Shown here: positions 45,601-56,236 of the stretch, in pieces
Layout: the number at the start of each line of letters is the position of its first letter
Position numbering within the stretch: the first letter of the stretch is position 1
Assembly (NCBI GenBank): GCA_025454815.1
Contig: JALONR010000011.1
Span: forward strand, 1-61,189
DNA length: 61,189 bases
Reading direction: 5' to 3'
From: Bacteroidales bacterium
GTDB taxonomy: Bacteria; Bacteroidota; Bacteroidia; Bacteroidales; VadinHA17
The notes under the pieces: generated by a model
Told to the model about the DNA's origin: nothing
The model's input: the letters and a program-made list of their open reading frames with translations, nothing else
Database searches by the model: none
Program-made: the position numbers and the translations under genes

Positions 45601-47371
45601 GGTCATGGAAAATATCACGGTCGTAGTTATTCTTTTCCAGGAAATTCTGCAGCAGTTTCCGCTTGTTCAGCAGGAAATCACGGGCAGCCTCATATTTCTG
45701 TTTCAGCTCCTCATCTGACCGGTATTTTTTGATTGCAACCTCACCCTGTACAGAATTCAGGTAATTGCATATAAGTGTTGCAATGTTGTTAATCAGGTCA
45801 CGTTCCTCCTTCATGAAGGGTCCCTCATCAATGTCAGGATATTCCTTCGTGTAGTAGATCTCAACCTCCCCGAACCTGTCGTCAATGGTAAGGAACGGTT
45901 GTCTCTGCCTCCATTTTGTTACAATGAAGCCCGGCGACATGTACTCCTTGCCGTCAAAACTGATCCTTGCCACGGTGTTTTCAGGATATTGCCAGGCATC
46001 CGGTAAAATGTAAACAATCCGTTTCAGTGCATTTTCAACAGATTTTTCCGATTGCAGTATTGAGGCTGTCTGGTTAATGCATGAAAGCTCCTTGAGACGT
46101 TCGGTCTTTTCATACAGGATCTCCTTGAGCCCTTCCTGTGTGGCAATAACAGAGTCGAGACCATGAATGAGGTTGATAAATCCCGAGATCAGCAATGCCA
46201 GTGTCTCGGCAAACTGTTTCTCCTCTTCAAGGAACGGTTCTCCCCCTTCATCTGATTTCTCTCCCGTATAGGCGATCCTGACTGAACCGCTCCTGGGTGA
46301 TATGGTTTTGAAAGGTGCTTCGAGAAAACAGGGAACCTCAATGTAGCCGGCTGACCGGAATTCGGCATTGTCATATGTGATTAGACATTCTATCCGTTCA
46401 GGATACCTGAATGCCATCGGGATCATTTCAATGATCTCTGACAGTGTGGTTTCAAGAGAATGACCGTTTCTAAGGCTTTTTGAAATCTCATTTACAGCCG
46501 AAAAAATCCGGTTGTCAGCTTTTGAGTCACTGCCCTGTGTTTCATCCCTGTCAGACGGCTTTCTTATCTCGTTACCCTTTATGATGTTGATGAATCCCGT
46601 GATCAGGTTGGCCATATTCCACAGCAGCTCCTTTTCCGACTCCATGTGTGTCTCCCAGTAGGTGGCAGGAAAGCCCCTGAGATAAAAGAATTCTATGGTT
46701 CCTGACTTGCGGTCAATGGTGGTGAACTCTTCCTTCAGGTTCCATTCATTATCGGTGTAATCCTTGTCCGAGCTCAGGTATTCCTTTCCGCCGTAAACGA
46801 TCCGGGCTACGGCATAATCAGGGAATTGCCATGACCTTGGCATATTCCTGCAGATCTGGAAAAGGGCATCATCAATGTTCTTCTCCTCGCTTACCCTTTG
46901 GGTTCTTTCAAGGGTAACCTCAGCAAACCTGTCAGTTCCCGGTGGCAGATCTGTTGCCAGCTGGGAATTCAGGTAATTGCTGACAATTGTGGCTATATTC
47001 TCAAGCAGTTGTCTCTCTTCATGCAGGAAAGGGCCTTCGTCAGCCTTCGGAAACTGTTTCGTGTAAAAAACATCTATGGCCCCCCACTTCTTATCATAGG
47101 TCTCGAATATCTGCTTCTGTATCCAGCGGGTCTCACGAAAGCCTGCCGGGCGGTATTCATGACCGTCAAACTTGATCCTTGCATAGGCATACTCCGAGTA
47201 CTGCCAGCCTTTTGGTATCTCCCTGACTATCTGCGAGAGGGTTTCTCCTACAGGCAGTTTCCTGGTTATGATAGTATTGATGGCGTAAATAATAGACAAC
47301 CCTTTCTGACTCTGTATTTTCTCAGCCAGAAGCTTCTGCATCTCCTTCTGTAACCTGGACAATTCTTCCAT
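42698..47371 (-). CDS. GAF-like x4, receiver x2 and PPDK-type ATP-grasp protein
   Basis: A 1557-aa cytoplasmic protein. Four GAF-like repeats of about 120 aa are centred near residues 60, 185, 320 and 460 (PKGWQYSEYAYARIKFDG, PRSWQFPDYAVARI, PDAWQYPENTVARISFDG). A degenerate receiver follows (about 600-740), then a second receiver-like domain (about 745-900) with LLVEDSP, LCLITDIKF, TIIQSSD and FIYKNS. The rest is a PEP-synthase/PPDK N-terminal ATP-grasp: GGKGRGLAF (about 1005), AVRSSGLFEDS with PFAG (about 1097), VEIEFAID (about 1344) and LLQIKPI. A C-terminal extension has LLGPGRWGSRDRW. There is no phosphohistidine domain or PEP/pyruvate barrel. It is paralogous to the protein at 48872 and divergent from gdhA. 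Confidence 0.85.
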   Translation of the reverse strand: MEELSRLQKEMQKLLAEKIQSQKGLSIIYAINTIITRKLPVGETLSQIVREIPKGWQYSEYAYARIKFDGHEYRPAGFRETRWIQKQIFETYDKKWGAIDVFYTKQFPKADEGPFLHEERQLLENIATIVSNYLNSQLATDLPPGTDRFAEVTLERTQRVSEEKNIDDALFQICRNMPRSWQFPDYAVARIVYGGKEYLSSDKDYTDNEWNLKEEFTTIDRKSGTIEFFYLRGFPATYWETHMESEKELLWNMANLITGFINIIKGNEIRKPSDRDETQGSDSKADNRIFSAVNEISKSLRNGHSLETTLSEIIEMIPMAFRYPERIECLITYDNAEFRSAGYIEVPCFLEAPFKTISPRSGSVRIAYTGEKSDEGGEPFLEEEKQFAETLALLISGFINLIHGLDSVIATQEGLKEILYEKTERLKELSCINQTASILQSEKSVENALKRIVYILPDAWQYPENTVARISFDGKEYMSPGFIVTKWRQRQPFLTIDDRFGEVEIYYTKEYPDIDEGPFMKEERDLINNIATLICNYLNSVQGEVAIKKYRSDEELKQKYEAARDFLLNKRKLLQNFLEKNNYDRDIFHDLMKFKVREILIISNLYDAYSLEREGKFSDYILGVYYQLNLTSIPRITGVSSFEEAFEKLYSRHFDLIIIMVGVDRKTPMEIAARLKALYKYIPIYLLLNNNQYIGFFQGEQRRTSLIDNVFVWNGDSRIFFAMVKQLEDYVNAENDTKVGYSRIILLVEDSPKYYSRYIPLLYHCVMEQTRRIIEDVSTMDELYKVLRLRVRPKILMASNYEEAVQIFDRYKDFFLCLITDIKFEKNSKFDEKAGFELVRYIKSEIPDLPTIIQSSDRSNEQMARDLNCVFIYKNSDTLAQDIRNFISYNLGFGDFIYQDETGRTVGTAKNMNEFEQQLQSIPTETLLYHASRNHFSLWLTARGEIQLAREIAPKKISDFRDPEALRDYLVRIVKQLKYEKNKGKIVDFDETLITEESNIIQLSPGALGGKGRGLAFIHTLIYNFDISHYVPGINIKAPRTFIIGTNEFEDFLDNNRLRSRVYQETNYERIKELFIRGRLTPVLEKKLRIILGKIRKPLAVRSSGLFEDSLMQPFAGIFETFLVPNSNEDIEIRLRQLTDAIKLVYASIYSETARGYINAINYKIEEEKMAVIIQEVVGEQYEEFYYPHISGVSQSYNYYPYGYMQPEDGFAVIAVGLGTYVVEGEKAFRFSPKYPNLENNTPKDQYLNSQVEFYAIDLRKREFNLMEGDTAGLARLSIEDAERHGVLNHCASVYSAESRTIYPGIDRPGPRVVNFADILKYDYIPLAKSLVEILDIVKEALGTPVEIEFAIDLEKDSDYRASFYLLQIKPIIGAAVDYEVNMEEIDRSDILLYTEKSMGNGMISDISDVVFVERDLFDKSKTLEIAAEVDAFNQEMISEGKQYILLGPGRWGSRDRWIGIPVTWPQICNAKVIIETSLEDFPLDASSGSHFFHNVTSMNVGYFSVQQRDKNTILDWELLGRQKVVKKRKYVTRVQFAGNLTVKMDGRKRISVITWE

Positions 47372-48868
<1,497 letters not shown>

Positions 48869-48871
48869 CCC

Positions 48872-51823
48872 GTGAAAAACATCTTCAGAGAGACCTCCTT
48901 CGAACTGCTGATGCAGAAGAGGGTGAGGTATGTCCTGCTGATCTGCAGCAGGTATGATGCCTTTATCATGGAGGAGGATGGCAAGATTGAAGAGAAGGTA
49001 TTCAATGACTACGTTTCCTTCAATCTCCGCTATCCTCCCCAGTTTATCCAGGTCACTTCTGCTGATGAAGCATTGAGAGCTCTTGGCAGAGGCAACATTG
49101 ACCTTGTCATAAATATGCTCAGCATAAGTGACATGGATCCGTTTGACCTCTCGCTGAAGATAAAGGACAACTGGCCCGATATACCGATTGTAATCCTGGC
49201 TCCCGTCTCCAGGGAGGTGGCCTTAAGACTTGACAGTGAGGAACTGTCCTGTATAGATTATGTATTCAACTGGCTGGGCAGTACAAACGTACTTCTCCCC
49301 ATTATCAGTCTCGTGGAAGACAGGCTCAATGTTGATGAGGATGCCAGACATGAGGGAGTACAGTCTATTCTGGTTGTTGAAAGTTCAGTCAGGCTTGCAT
49401 CGGTATTTCTGCGCCACCTCTACAAAATCATCCTCGAACAATCACGGGAATACATGATCGAGGGGCTTAATGAGCATCAGAAGATGATGCAGATGAGAGG
49501 AAGGCCCAAGATCCTCCTTGCCACCGGGTACGATGAGGCGGTGGCACTGTTTGAAAAACACAAGATGCAGCTCCTGGGTGTCATAAGCGATATCGACCAG
49601 TACAGGGCAGAGAACAGGAAAAGCGGCACCTTCCTGGAGCTTTTCAGGCAGATCAGGGATTATGACCCGAACATCCCGATAATAGTCCACTCATCAGGAA
49701 ACAGGAATGAGGACATTGCCGCTGACTTTGGCAACGCCCTCCTTGACAGCAATTCGGTAACTCTTGCAGCAGACCTGGAAAACCTGTTGAAAAAGCACTT
49801 CTCCTTCGGTGATTTTGTTTTTACTGACCCTGAAAGCGGAAGGGAGATTGCACGCATTTCAGACCTGCAGACATTCCAGCGGAAGATGTTTGAGATACCT
49901 GATAACTCGCTCAGGTACCACCTTTCAAGAAACCATCTTTCAAAATGGCTTTATGCCCGCGCCCTCTTTTCCCTGGCCGAATTCCTGAAAGAGATACACC
50001 TCGATGATTTCTCCAGCCTGGACCAGGCCCGGCGGTTTATTTTTGATACAATCGCAAATTTCAGACGAAGCAAAGGGCATGGCATTATTGCCGATTTTTA
50101 CCGGGAACACTTCGATGAATATCTGACTTTCACCCGCATCGGTGAAGGATCGATGGGCGGAAAAGCCCGCGGACTGGCATTTCTTGATCACATCATCAAG
50201 CAATACAACCTCTCCGAGCACTTTGAGAAAACCGTTGTGTCAATACCCCGGACCGTTGTTCTCAGCACAGATATTTTCGATGAACTCATGGCTGAAAACA
50301 ACCTGTACGGGATAGCCATGTCTGAAAACAGCGACAGGGAAATACTCGATGCTTTCGTAAGGGCAAGACTCCCGTACAGAATACACAAGGATCTCCTGGT
50401 CTTTATTTCAATAATTACCGGCCCGGTTGCCATCCGCTCATCCAGCCTGCTGGAAGATTCAAATTTTCAGCCTTTTGCAGGAGTCTATTCAACCTATATG
50501 ATCCCGAAGGTGGAAAATGACATCGTAATGCTTGAGCTCCTCAGCGTCGCAATCAAGAGCGTATTTGCATCGGTGTTTTTCAGGGGCAGCCGCAATTATA
50601 TGAAGGCCACAGCAAACCAGCTGGAGGAAGAAAAAATGGGAATAGTCCTCCAGGAGGTATGCGGTCAGCAATACGGCGATCGTTTCTACCCGACACTTTC
50701 AGGCGTGGCAAGATCGGTCAACTTCTATCCAATTGAACCTGAAAAACCGGAGGATGGATATGTCAACCTTGCCTTCGGCCTTGGAAAATATATTGTTGAC
50801 GGGGGAGTTTCGCTGAGATTCTCTCCCGAATACCCGGGCAAGATCATACAGCTCTCCGATACCAGGATGGCTCTCCGGGAAACACAGCAGGAGTTCTATT
50901 CTCTTGACCTCAACCCCTCCAGCTTCGTTCCCAGCACTGATGACTCCGTCAACCTTCTTAAGCTGCCGGTAAGCCAGGCCGAGGAGGACGGCTCACTGAA
51001 GTTTGCTGCCTCCACCTATGATTACCAGGATGACATCATCCGTGATGAGATGGTTAAGGGAGGCAAAAAAGTGATCACCTTCGCAAACATCCTCAGGTAT
51101 GATTTATTCCCCCTGACCAATATCCTGAAGAGAATCATGGAAATCGGGCAGCAGCAGCTTAACAATCCTGTTGAAATCGAATTTGCCGCCAATATAAATC
51201 CCTCAGGGAATAACCCTGTGGTTTTCAATCTTTTGCAGATCAGACCTATCGTTGAAAACTATGAAACCATCAAGTTCAGGCTTGAAAGTATCCCGCATGA
51301 GGAGACCGTGGTTTACTCAGGTCTGGCCCTTGGCAACGGCACAATAAGCGGTCTGAGGGACGTGGTTTTCGTCAGGACTGAAACCTTTGAAGCATCAAAG
51401 AATACTGAAATCGCCCAACGGATTGAGGGGATCAATGAGAGACTCATCAACCTGGATATAAATTACATCCTGATAGGCCCCGGAAGATGGGGATCAACAG
51501 ATGTCTGGAGGGGGATACCAATCAAATGGCAGCAGATCTCCGGCGCAAGGATTATCGTTGAGTCAGGACTCGAAAATTACCGTATTGATCCCAGCCAGGG
51601 GACCCATTTCTTCCAGAACCTTACTGCCTTCAGGGTAGGTTATTTCAATGTAAACCCTTCCACAGGCGACGGTTTTATTGATTATGATTTCCTTTCTTCA
51701 GCCGAAACTGTATTTGAAGATGACCTTCTCAGACATGTCAGGTTCCCGGATCCGCTTGAAGTAATGATAGACGGCAAGAAAAAGATTGGTGTGATCATGA
51801 AACCCGGCAAAAAACAGCGCTGA
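48872..51823 (+). CDS. Receiver x2 and PPDK-type ATP-grasp protein
   Basis: A 983-aa protein starting at GTG 48872. Two receiver-like domains (about 10-150 and 160-310) are degenerate: the first has RYVLLICSRYDAF and IDLVINMLS in place of the acidic pocket; the second has ILVVESS, VISDIDQY (Asp near 239) and IVHSSGN but no clear Lys. The PEP-synthase-type ATP-grasp follows with GGKARGLAF (about 430), AIRSSSLLEDS with PFAG (about 520), VEIEFAANI (about 768), LLQIRPIV and the C-terminal ILIGPGRWGSTDVW (about 869). No phosphohistidine or PEP/pyruvate domain exists. It is a paralogue of the 1557-aa protein and lacks its GAF repeats. It is probably co-transcribed with gdhA. Confidence 0.85.
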   Translation: MKNIFRETSFELLMQKRVRYVLLICSRYDAFIMEEDGKIEEKVFNDYVSFNLRYPPQFIQVTSADEALRALGRGNIDLVINMLSISDMDPFDLSLKIKDNWPDIPIVILAPVSREVALRLDSEELSCIDYVFNWLGSTNVLLPIISLVEDRLNVDEDARHEGVQSILVVESSVRLASVFLRHLYKIILEQSREYMIEGLNEHQKMMQMRGRPKILLATGYDEAVALFEKHKMQLLGVISDIDQYRAENRKSGTFLELFRQIRDYDPNIPIIVHSSGNRNEDIAADFGNALLDSNSVTLAADLENLLKKHFSFGDFVFTDPESGREIARISDLQTFQRKMFEIPDNSLRYHLSRNHLSKWLYARALFSLAEFLKEIHLDDFSSLDQARRFIFDTIANFRRSKGHGIIADFYREHFDEYLTFTRIGEGSMGGKARGLAFLDHIIKQYNLSEHFEKTVVSIPRTVVLSTDIFDELMAENNLYGIAMSENSDREILDAFVRARLPYRIHKDLLVFISIITGPVAIRSSSLLEDSNFQPFAGVYSTYMIPKVENDIVMLELLSVAIKSVFASVFFRGSRNYMKATANQLEEEKMGIVLQEVCGQQYGDRFYPTLSGVARSVNFYPIEPEKPEDGYVNLAFGLGKYIVDGGVSLRFSPEYPGKIIQLSDTRMALRETQQEFYSLDLNPSSFVPSTDDSVNLLKLPVSQAEEDGSLKFAASTYDYQDDIIRDEMVKGGKKVITFANILRYDLFPLTNILKRIMEIGQQQLNNPVEIEFAANINPSGNNPVVFNLLQIRPIVENYETIKFRLESIPHEETVVYSGLALGNGTISGLRDVVFVRTETFEASKNTEIAQRIEGINERLINLDINYILIGPGRWGSTDVWRGIPIKWQQISGARIIVESGLENYRIDPSQGTHFFQNLTAFRVGYFNVNPSTGDGFIDYDFLSSAETVFEDDLLRHVRFPDPLEVMIDGKKKIGVIMKPGKKQR

Positions 51824-51837
51824 AAGTACCGCGCCCC

Positions 51838-54369
51838 CTAATGCAGGAAGGTCACATCACCCACCATGTCAAAATACTCTCCGTCAGCAAACCTTCCTGA
51901 CGCTTTCCAGACATAGACACCCTGTGATGCCAGGTCACCATTCCCGAAATAACCGTCCCACCCCTTTTTAAGTTCGTGACTCTCATAGATGAGAACACCC
52001 CATCTGTTGAATATCTGCAACTTATATTCGATGATATTCTCAAAGAAAGGCCTGAATACATGGTCCATTGAAGGATTGACACCCTCGGTCCACTCCCCGC
52101 CTGTAGGACCGGTACCGTTCCATTTGAATGCATTCGGGAACTTCAGGCTGCCTGTCTTCCACTCCACCACAACGGGAGTCTCCATCACCGCTGAATCAAT
52201 ACAACCATTCTTTGTTGAAACATTCAATGATACGGTATAGGAACCGGGTGACTCATACCTGTGATATGGGTTCTCCTCGGTAGATTTAGCGCCGTCGCCA
52301 AAATCCCATAACCACGATTCCGCAAAATATGAATAGCTGTAGAAAATCACTATCTGCTCATTATTCACCACATTCGTTGGATAGGCGTCAAAAATGGCCG
52401 AAGGGTTCTGGTAAACGTTGATTACCCCGTTGCGGACAGACTCCCCGGCAATGTTGTGAACAGTCAGTTTTACAATGTAGTTACCGGGAACAAAATAGGT
52501 GTGAGCCGGGCTTTTCTCCGAAGAATACTGTTTGTCACCGAAGTCCCAGGTGTAGCTCTCGCCATGTTTGCTCTTGTTGATGAACTGTACGGTAAGAGGA
52601 GCACAGCCGGAGGTGACTCCTTCAAAATCGGCCACCGGCATTGGTGGCATGATAACGGTTACATATACATCTCTCAGTGCATCGCAACCCCAGCTTTCAG
52701 GAGGAATTGAGTATGTCAGCATATGGTTTCCCAGCCCGGCCGCTGCCGGATCAAACTGGCTGCCGGTGACGCCGGGACCCGACCATGTTCCACCTGTAGG
52801 ATAGGCAATGAGCGTCACCGGCGGCCCGTTCAGGAAAAGGGTCCCGGGATCATCAAGAATTATTGAAGGCAGCGGCATTACGGTTATAACCACAGTATCC
52901 CATGCTGCACAGTCTGTGTTCAGGATCTCATACCTGATTATATGGTTTCCCGTCCCGGCAAGGGCCGGCATGAAGAGGTTGCCAATCACCCCCGGGCCGG
53001 ACCATATGCCACCCAGGTCATGGGACGTAAGTGTTACAGCAGGGCTATTCTCGCAGAGAGTGTCAACAGGTGCTATTGTTGCATCAGGCGTGGCAACGGT
53101 AATTGTGGCCTGGTCATTGTCGGTGCAGCCGTTGGCATCGGTAATGGAATATGATATCAGGTGATTGCCAGCCGCTGCAACAGCCGGGTAAAAGATGTTG
53201 CCTGAAACCCCTGTTCCTGACCATATGCCGCTCGGATCACGGGCCTGCAGAACTATTACCGGGTCAGTGGAGCATACTATCCCTGTGGTAAGTATTGTTG
53301 CATCAGGAACCGGATAAACAGTAATGAGGGTCTGGTCATTATCGCGGCACCCGTCAGCATTGGTTATCTCATAACTGATGATATGATTGCCTGGGCCCGC
53401 CACCGACGGATCAAAAATGTTACCGCTGACACCACTTCCTGACCAGGTGCCTCCGGGATCATGTGCAGTAAGCGTTACGGGAGGCTCATTTGCACACATC
53501 GGATCAACGGGGGTGATGGTTGCATCAGGGTAAGGTACAATAAGTATCCTGGCTGTGGTTACCACAGGTGGGTGGTCACCGTTGTCATGGTCATGAGGCG
53601 GACCGGGAATGTTCGGATCATCATAAGGGTTACAGTAGTTCCAGTTACGCAGAGTTACCTCAAAATACTGACCTACAAGCTTGTCATTTGCCACAAAAAT
53701 GACGTCAGACCATACCCCTGAACCGGTAACCGGGCCGGTAAGGGTGATCACGTTGTCAGTGTACGGAAAGGTACGGTTATGGCCGTCAATAGTTACCGGA
53801 ATACCGGTCATGGTGTTGTCTGTGCCGTAAATCCACTGTATCCACCTCGTACTGACATTAGGGTTGTCATTCTCCTGCGGAGGAACGCAGTTGAACTGCG
53901 TCAGGTCCTGAAAGCGGACATTGGCACTGTTGCCAAAACAGATCGGGTAAACCTCCGGGTTAATATGCATTTCTCCTCCGTTGTGATCATCATCATCCCA
54001 TACGGTCACAATCTGTTCCTGGGACGATGAGGTGCACAGAACCCCGTTCACGATCAGTGTGGCCTGCGGATGGTAGTTGCATACATTCCCTGCAGATGTA
54101 TAGGTTATGATTGCAGTTGCCTCATACACTCCGGGTGCTGTCTCAACGGCCGGGCGGGTCTCAACGGTTCCGTTGTCCCAGTCAAACCTGATGCTTACCG
54201 GGGTACCTGCAGCATCAACCCCGGTATAGCTGACCGTCCAGGTGGCCGTAACGGGAGAACACAGCTTGTCCGGGGTGATATTGTTCGCCTTGGAGAAGAT
54301 GGAACAACTCTGCCCGTAAGCATTAAATGACAATAGTAAAGAAATGATATATAGGATCCATTTCTTCAT
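51838..54369 (-). CDS. T9SS type-B surface protein with Ig-like and PKD domains
   Basis: An 843-aa secreted protein with a signal peptide (MKKWILYIISLLLSFNAYG). An N-terminal Cys-containing region is followed by four repeats of about 80-90 aa with the pattern GGTWSGSGVSGNIFDP...AGPGNHIISYEI. Two PKD domains follow (SYTWDFGDKQYSSEKSPAHTY; WLWDFGDGAKSTEENPYHRY), then a C-terminal gliding-motility/CHU_C type-B sorting domain (FPNAFKWNG, LQIFNRWGVLIYESHEL, KGWDGYFGNG, GVYVWKASG). It is exported by the T9SS and anchored or released at the surface, probably as an adhesin. Confidence 0.9.
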   Translation of the reverse strand: MKKWILYIISLLLSFNAYGQSCSIFSKANNITPDKLCSPVTATWTVSYTGVDAAGTPVSIRFDWDNGTVETRPAVETAPGVYEATAIITYTSAGNVCNYHPQATLIVNGVLCTSSSQEQIVTVWDDDDHNGGEMHINPEVYPICFGNSANVRFQDLTQFNCVPPQENDNPNVSTRWIQWIYGTDNTMTGIPVTIDGHNRTFPYTDNVITLTGPVTGSGVWSDVIFVANDKLVGQYFEVTLRNWNYCNPYDDPNIPGPPHDHDNGDHPPVVTTARILIVPYPDATITPVDPMCANEPPVTLTAHDPGGTWSGSGVSGNIFDPSVAGPGNHIISYEITNADGCRDNDQTLITVYPVPDATILTTGIVCSTDPVIVLQARDPSGIWSGTGVSGNIFYPAVAAAGNHLISYSITDANGCTDNDQATITVATPDATIAPVDTLCENSPAVTLTSHDLGGIWSGPGVIGNLFMPALAGTGNHIIRYEILNTDCAAWDTVVITVMPLPSIILDDPGTLFLNGPPVTLIAYPTGGTWSGPGVTGSQFDPAAAGLGNHMLTYSIPPESWGCDALRDVYVTVIMPPMPVADFEGVTSGCAPLTVQFINKSKHGESYTWDFGDKQYSSEKSPAHTYFVPGNYIVKLTVHNIAGESVRNGVINVYQNPSAIFDAYPTNVVNNEQIVIFYSYSYFAESWLWDFGDGAKSTEENPYHRYESPGSYTVSLNVSTKNGCIDSAVMETPVVVEWKTGSLKFPNAFKWNGTGPTGGEWTEGVNPSMDHVFRPFFENIIEYKLQIFNRWGVLIYESHELKKGWDGYFGNGDLASQGVYVWKASGRFADGEYFDMVGDVTFLH

Positions 54370-54706
54370 GAACCAATCTGACTACATACCCTCGCCGGTA
54401 GTATAATGCATGGTGTTATACGGTCATGAAGGCTCCAGGGTTGCAATTCTCAGGATCTGTCTCAATCGGCACGGCTCCTGTATTCAGTCGCAAAAGCCGG
54501 AAAAATGGAACGTTGTCAACGTCCGGGACATACCGCGGGAATTTATCGATCCGGGCAGCCATCACTTCCTTTATAAAATCTTTTCATCCCGGGGCTGATT
54601 ATTAATAAAGTCTTTATGAACTGATTCCCAAATTAGTGCCCTGATAAGAGTGATGACTTATTCTTATAATCAATTTAACTTTGCGACAGTGAAACCGTAA
54701 GATTAA
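54370..54706. other. 337-bp region with regulatory-like motifs before the sensor kinase gene
   Basis: No convincing gene is present. CTTTATAAAATCTTTTCA (54569-54586) recurs with one mismatch before trkH at 56980-56997. ATAAAGTCTTTAT (54605-54617) is a perfect 6+1+6 palindrome. TAACTTTG (54676-54683) is a -7 element 23 nt before the kinase ATG. The left half near 54370-54560 shows nothing I can name; a short plus-strand open frame there has no supporting signal. Confidence 0.6.
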
Positions 54707-56236
54707 ATGAACCGTAAAGCAAGATCATTACCCGGCGGAATGCTCAAACATACCTATCCCTACCTGCTTGTGGTATTGATAATTGGACTGGCTACCCTGG
54801 CACTCTCTCCGTTGTCATCACCACAGAGTTATCACACTGTGTCATTTATACTTTTGTTCCTGGTTGCAATCCTGGCAGTCTTTTTCGGTATTGGCCCGGT
54901 CCTCCTTGCTTCAACGATAAGTGCCGTTTCGTGGAATTACTTCTTTATCCCTCCCTTTCATACTTTCCATATTGCCAACATTGAAGACAGACTAATGTTT
55001 GTCTCATTTTTCATCATTGCCCTGCTCAACGGTATCCTTACAAACCGGATCAGGAGACAGGAAATGGCGGTAAGAGACAGGGAGAACCAGACAAGTGCAT
55101 TATTCAGACTTACGGGAGAATTATCAAAAACACGTGGAATTAACGAGGTCCTGAAAGTATCCGGGGAACATTTCAGAAAGCATTTCGGAGCTGAGGCCTG
55201 GTTTGTAGTACAGGACGGGAACAATAACCTTGATTATTCAGGACTGACTGCCAATGATTTAAACGTTGATCTGCCTGATCATAAAATAGCTGAAGCGGTG
55301 TTTACAAATCGCAGAAAAGCAGGCAGATACACCGTAGATATACCAGATGCCCCGCTGACCTACTACCCGCTGTCAGGATCAAGAATCAATCCCGGAGTGG
55401 TTGCCTTCCGCATTGATGAAGATCGCTTTAAAAACAGGGATGCATTCTGGGATACTTACTTCACCCATATAGCCAACGCACTTGAGAGGGAGTTCCTGGG
55501 AGAAATGGCAATAAAGGCAAGGGTTCTGGATGAGTCTGACAGGTTCTACAGCACTCTCTTTAACCTTGTTTCTCATGAATTCAGAATTCCCATTGCAGCA
55601 ATAATGGGCGCCTCAGACACTCTCATGTATTCACAGACCTCTGAAGGCAACCGGAAGGAACTTTATGGTGAAATATACAAAGCCTCAGCCCGGCTGAACC
55701 ATATGACGGAAAACCTCCTTAATATGTCAAGGATTGAAAGCGGAAGGATCTCCCTCAGGCTTGACTGGTACGATGTGGCTGATCTTTTTCACAGGGTCAC
55801 ACAGAACCTGAAGCAGGAGCTGGAATCTTTCAGCCTGATTACCTGCATTCCGGAAGATATGCCTCTTGTAAAGGTAGATTTTGCCCTTATGGAACATGTC
55901 ATGACAAACCTGCTGCTCAACGCCCTGCAACACTCATCTCCGGGGTCATCGCTCAGGATGGAGGCAACACATGAAACAAATAACCTGGTACTCATGGTGA
56001 GCGACAGCGGTCCGGGATTTCCTCAAGGGTCACTTCCCCGTCTGTTTGATAAATTCTACCGAATTGAAGGATCTCCGGCAGGCGGACTGGGTCTGGGCCT
56101 CTCAATAGTCAGGGGGCTTGTGGAGGTGCATAAGGGTAAGGTGTCAGCAAAAAACCTTGCCGGCGGCGGAGCTCAGTTCACCATAACAATTCCATCAGAA
56201 CTGCCGGATATGAATAACTTAAACCTTTCAGAATGA
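54707..56236 (+). CDS. KdpD-like sensor histidine kinase (short form)
   Basis: A 509-aa kinase with four KdpD/DUF4118 TM helices (about 18-110; SYHTVSFILLFLVAILAVFFG, SWNYFFIPPFHTFHI), a GAF-like domain (about 135-260), HisKA with SHEFRIPIAAIMGA (His near residue 288) and HATPase with NLLLNALQHSS, VSDSGPGFP and GLGLSIVRG. It lacks the N-terminal KdpD and USP-like domains of full KdpD. It overlaps the response regulator gene by 4 nt. With trkH nearby, it is likely to sense potassium or turgor. Confidence 0.9.
   Translation: MNRKARSLPGGMLKHTYPYLLVVLIIGLATLALSPLSSPQSYHTVSFILLFLVAILAVFFGIGPVLLASTISAVSWNYFFIPPFHTFHIANIEDRLMFVSFFIIALLNGILTNRIRRQEMAVRDRENQTSALFRLTGELSKTRGINEVLKVSGEHFRKHFGAEAWFVVQDGNNNLDYSGLTANDLNVDLPDHKIAEAVFTNRRKAGRYTVDIPDAPLTYYPLSGSRINPGVVAFRIDEDRFKNRDAFWDTYFTHIANALEREFLGEMAIKARVLDESDRFYSTLFNLVSHEFRIPIAAIMGASDTLMYSQTSEGNRKELYGEIYKASARLNHMTENLLNMSRIESGRISLRLDWYDVADLFHRVTQNLKQELESFSLITCIPEDMPLVKVDFALMEHVMTNLLLNALQHSSPGSSLRMEATHETNNLVLMVSDSGPGFPQGSLPRLFDKFYRIEGSPAGGLGLGLSIVRGLVEVHKGKVSAKNLAGGGAQFTITIPSELPDMNNLNLSE

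Noticed and set aside
46898..47353. Plus-strand 151-aa frame opposite the first GAF-like repeat
   Set aside because: It is antisense to a strongly conserved region with no promoter or recognisable domain.
54410..54598. Short plus-strand frame (62 aa) before the sensor kinase gene
   Set aside because: No hydrophobic or conserved pattern; it overlaps the shared 18-bp motif and looks incidental.
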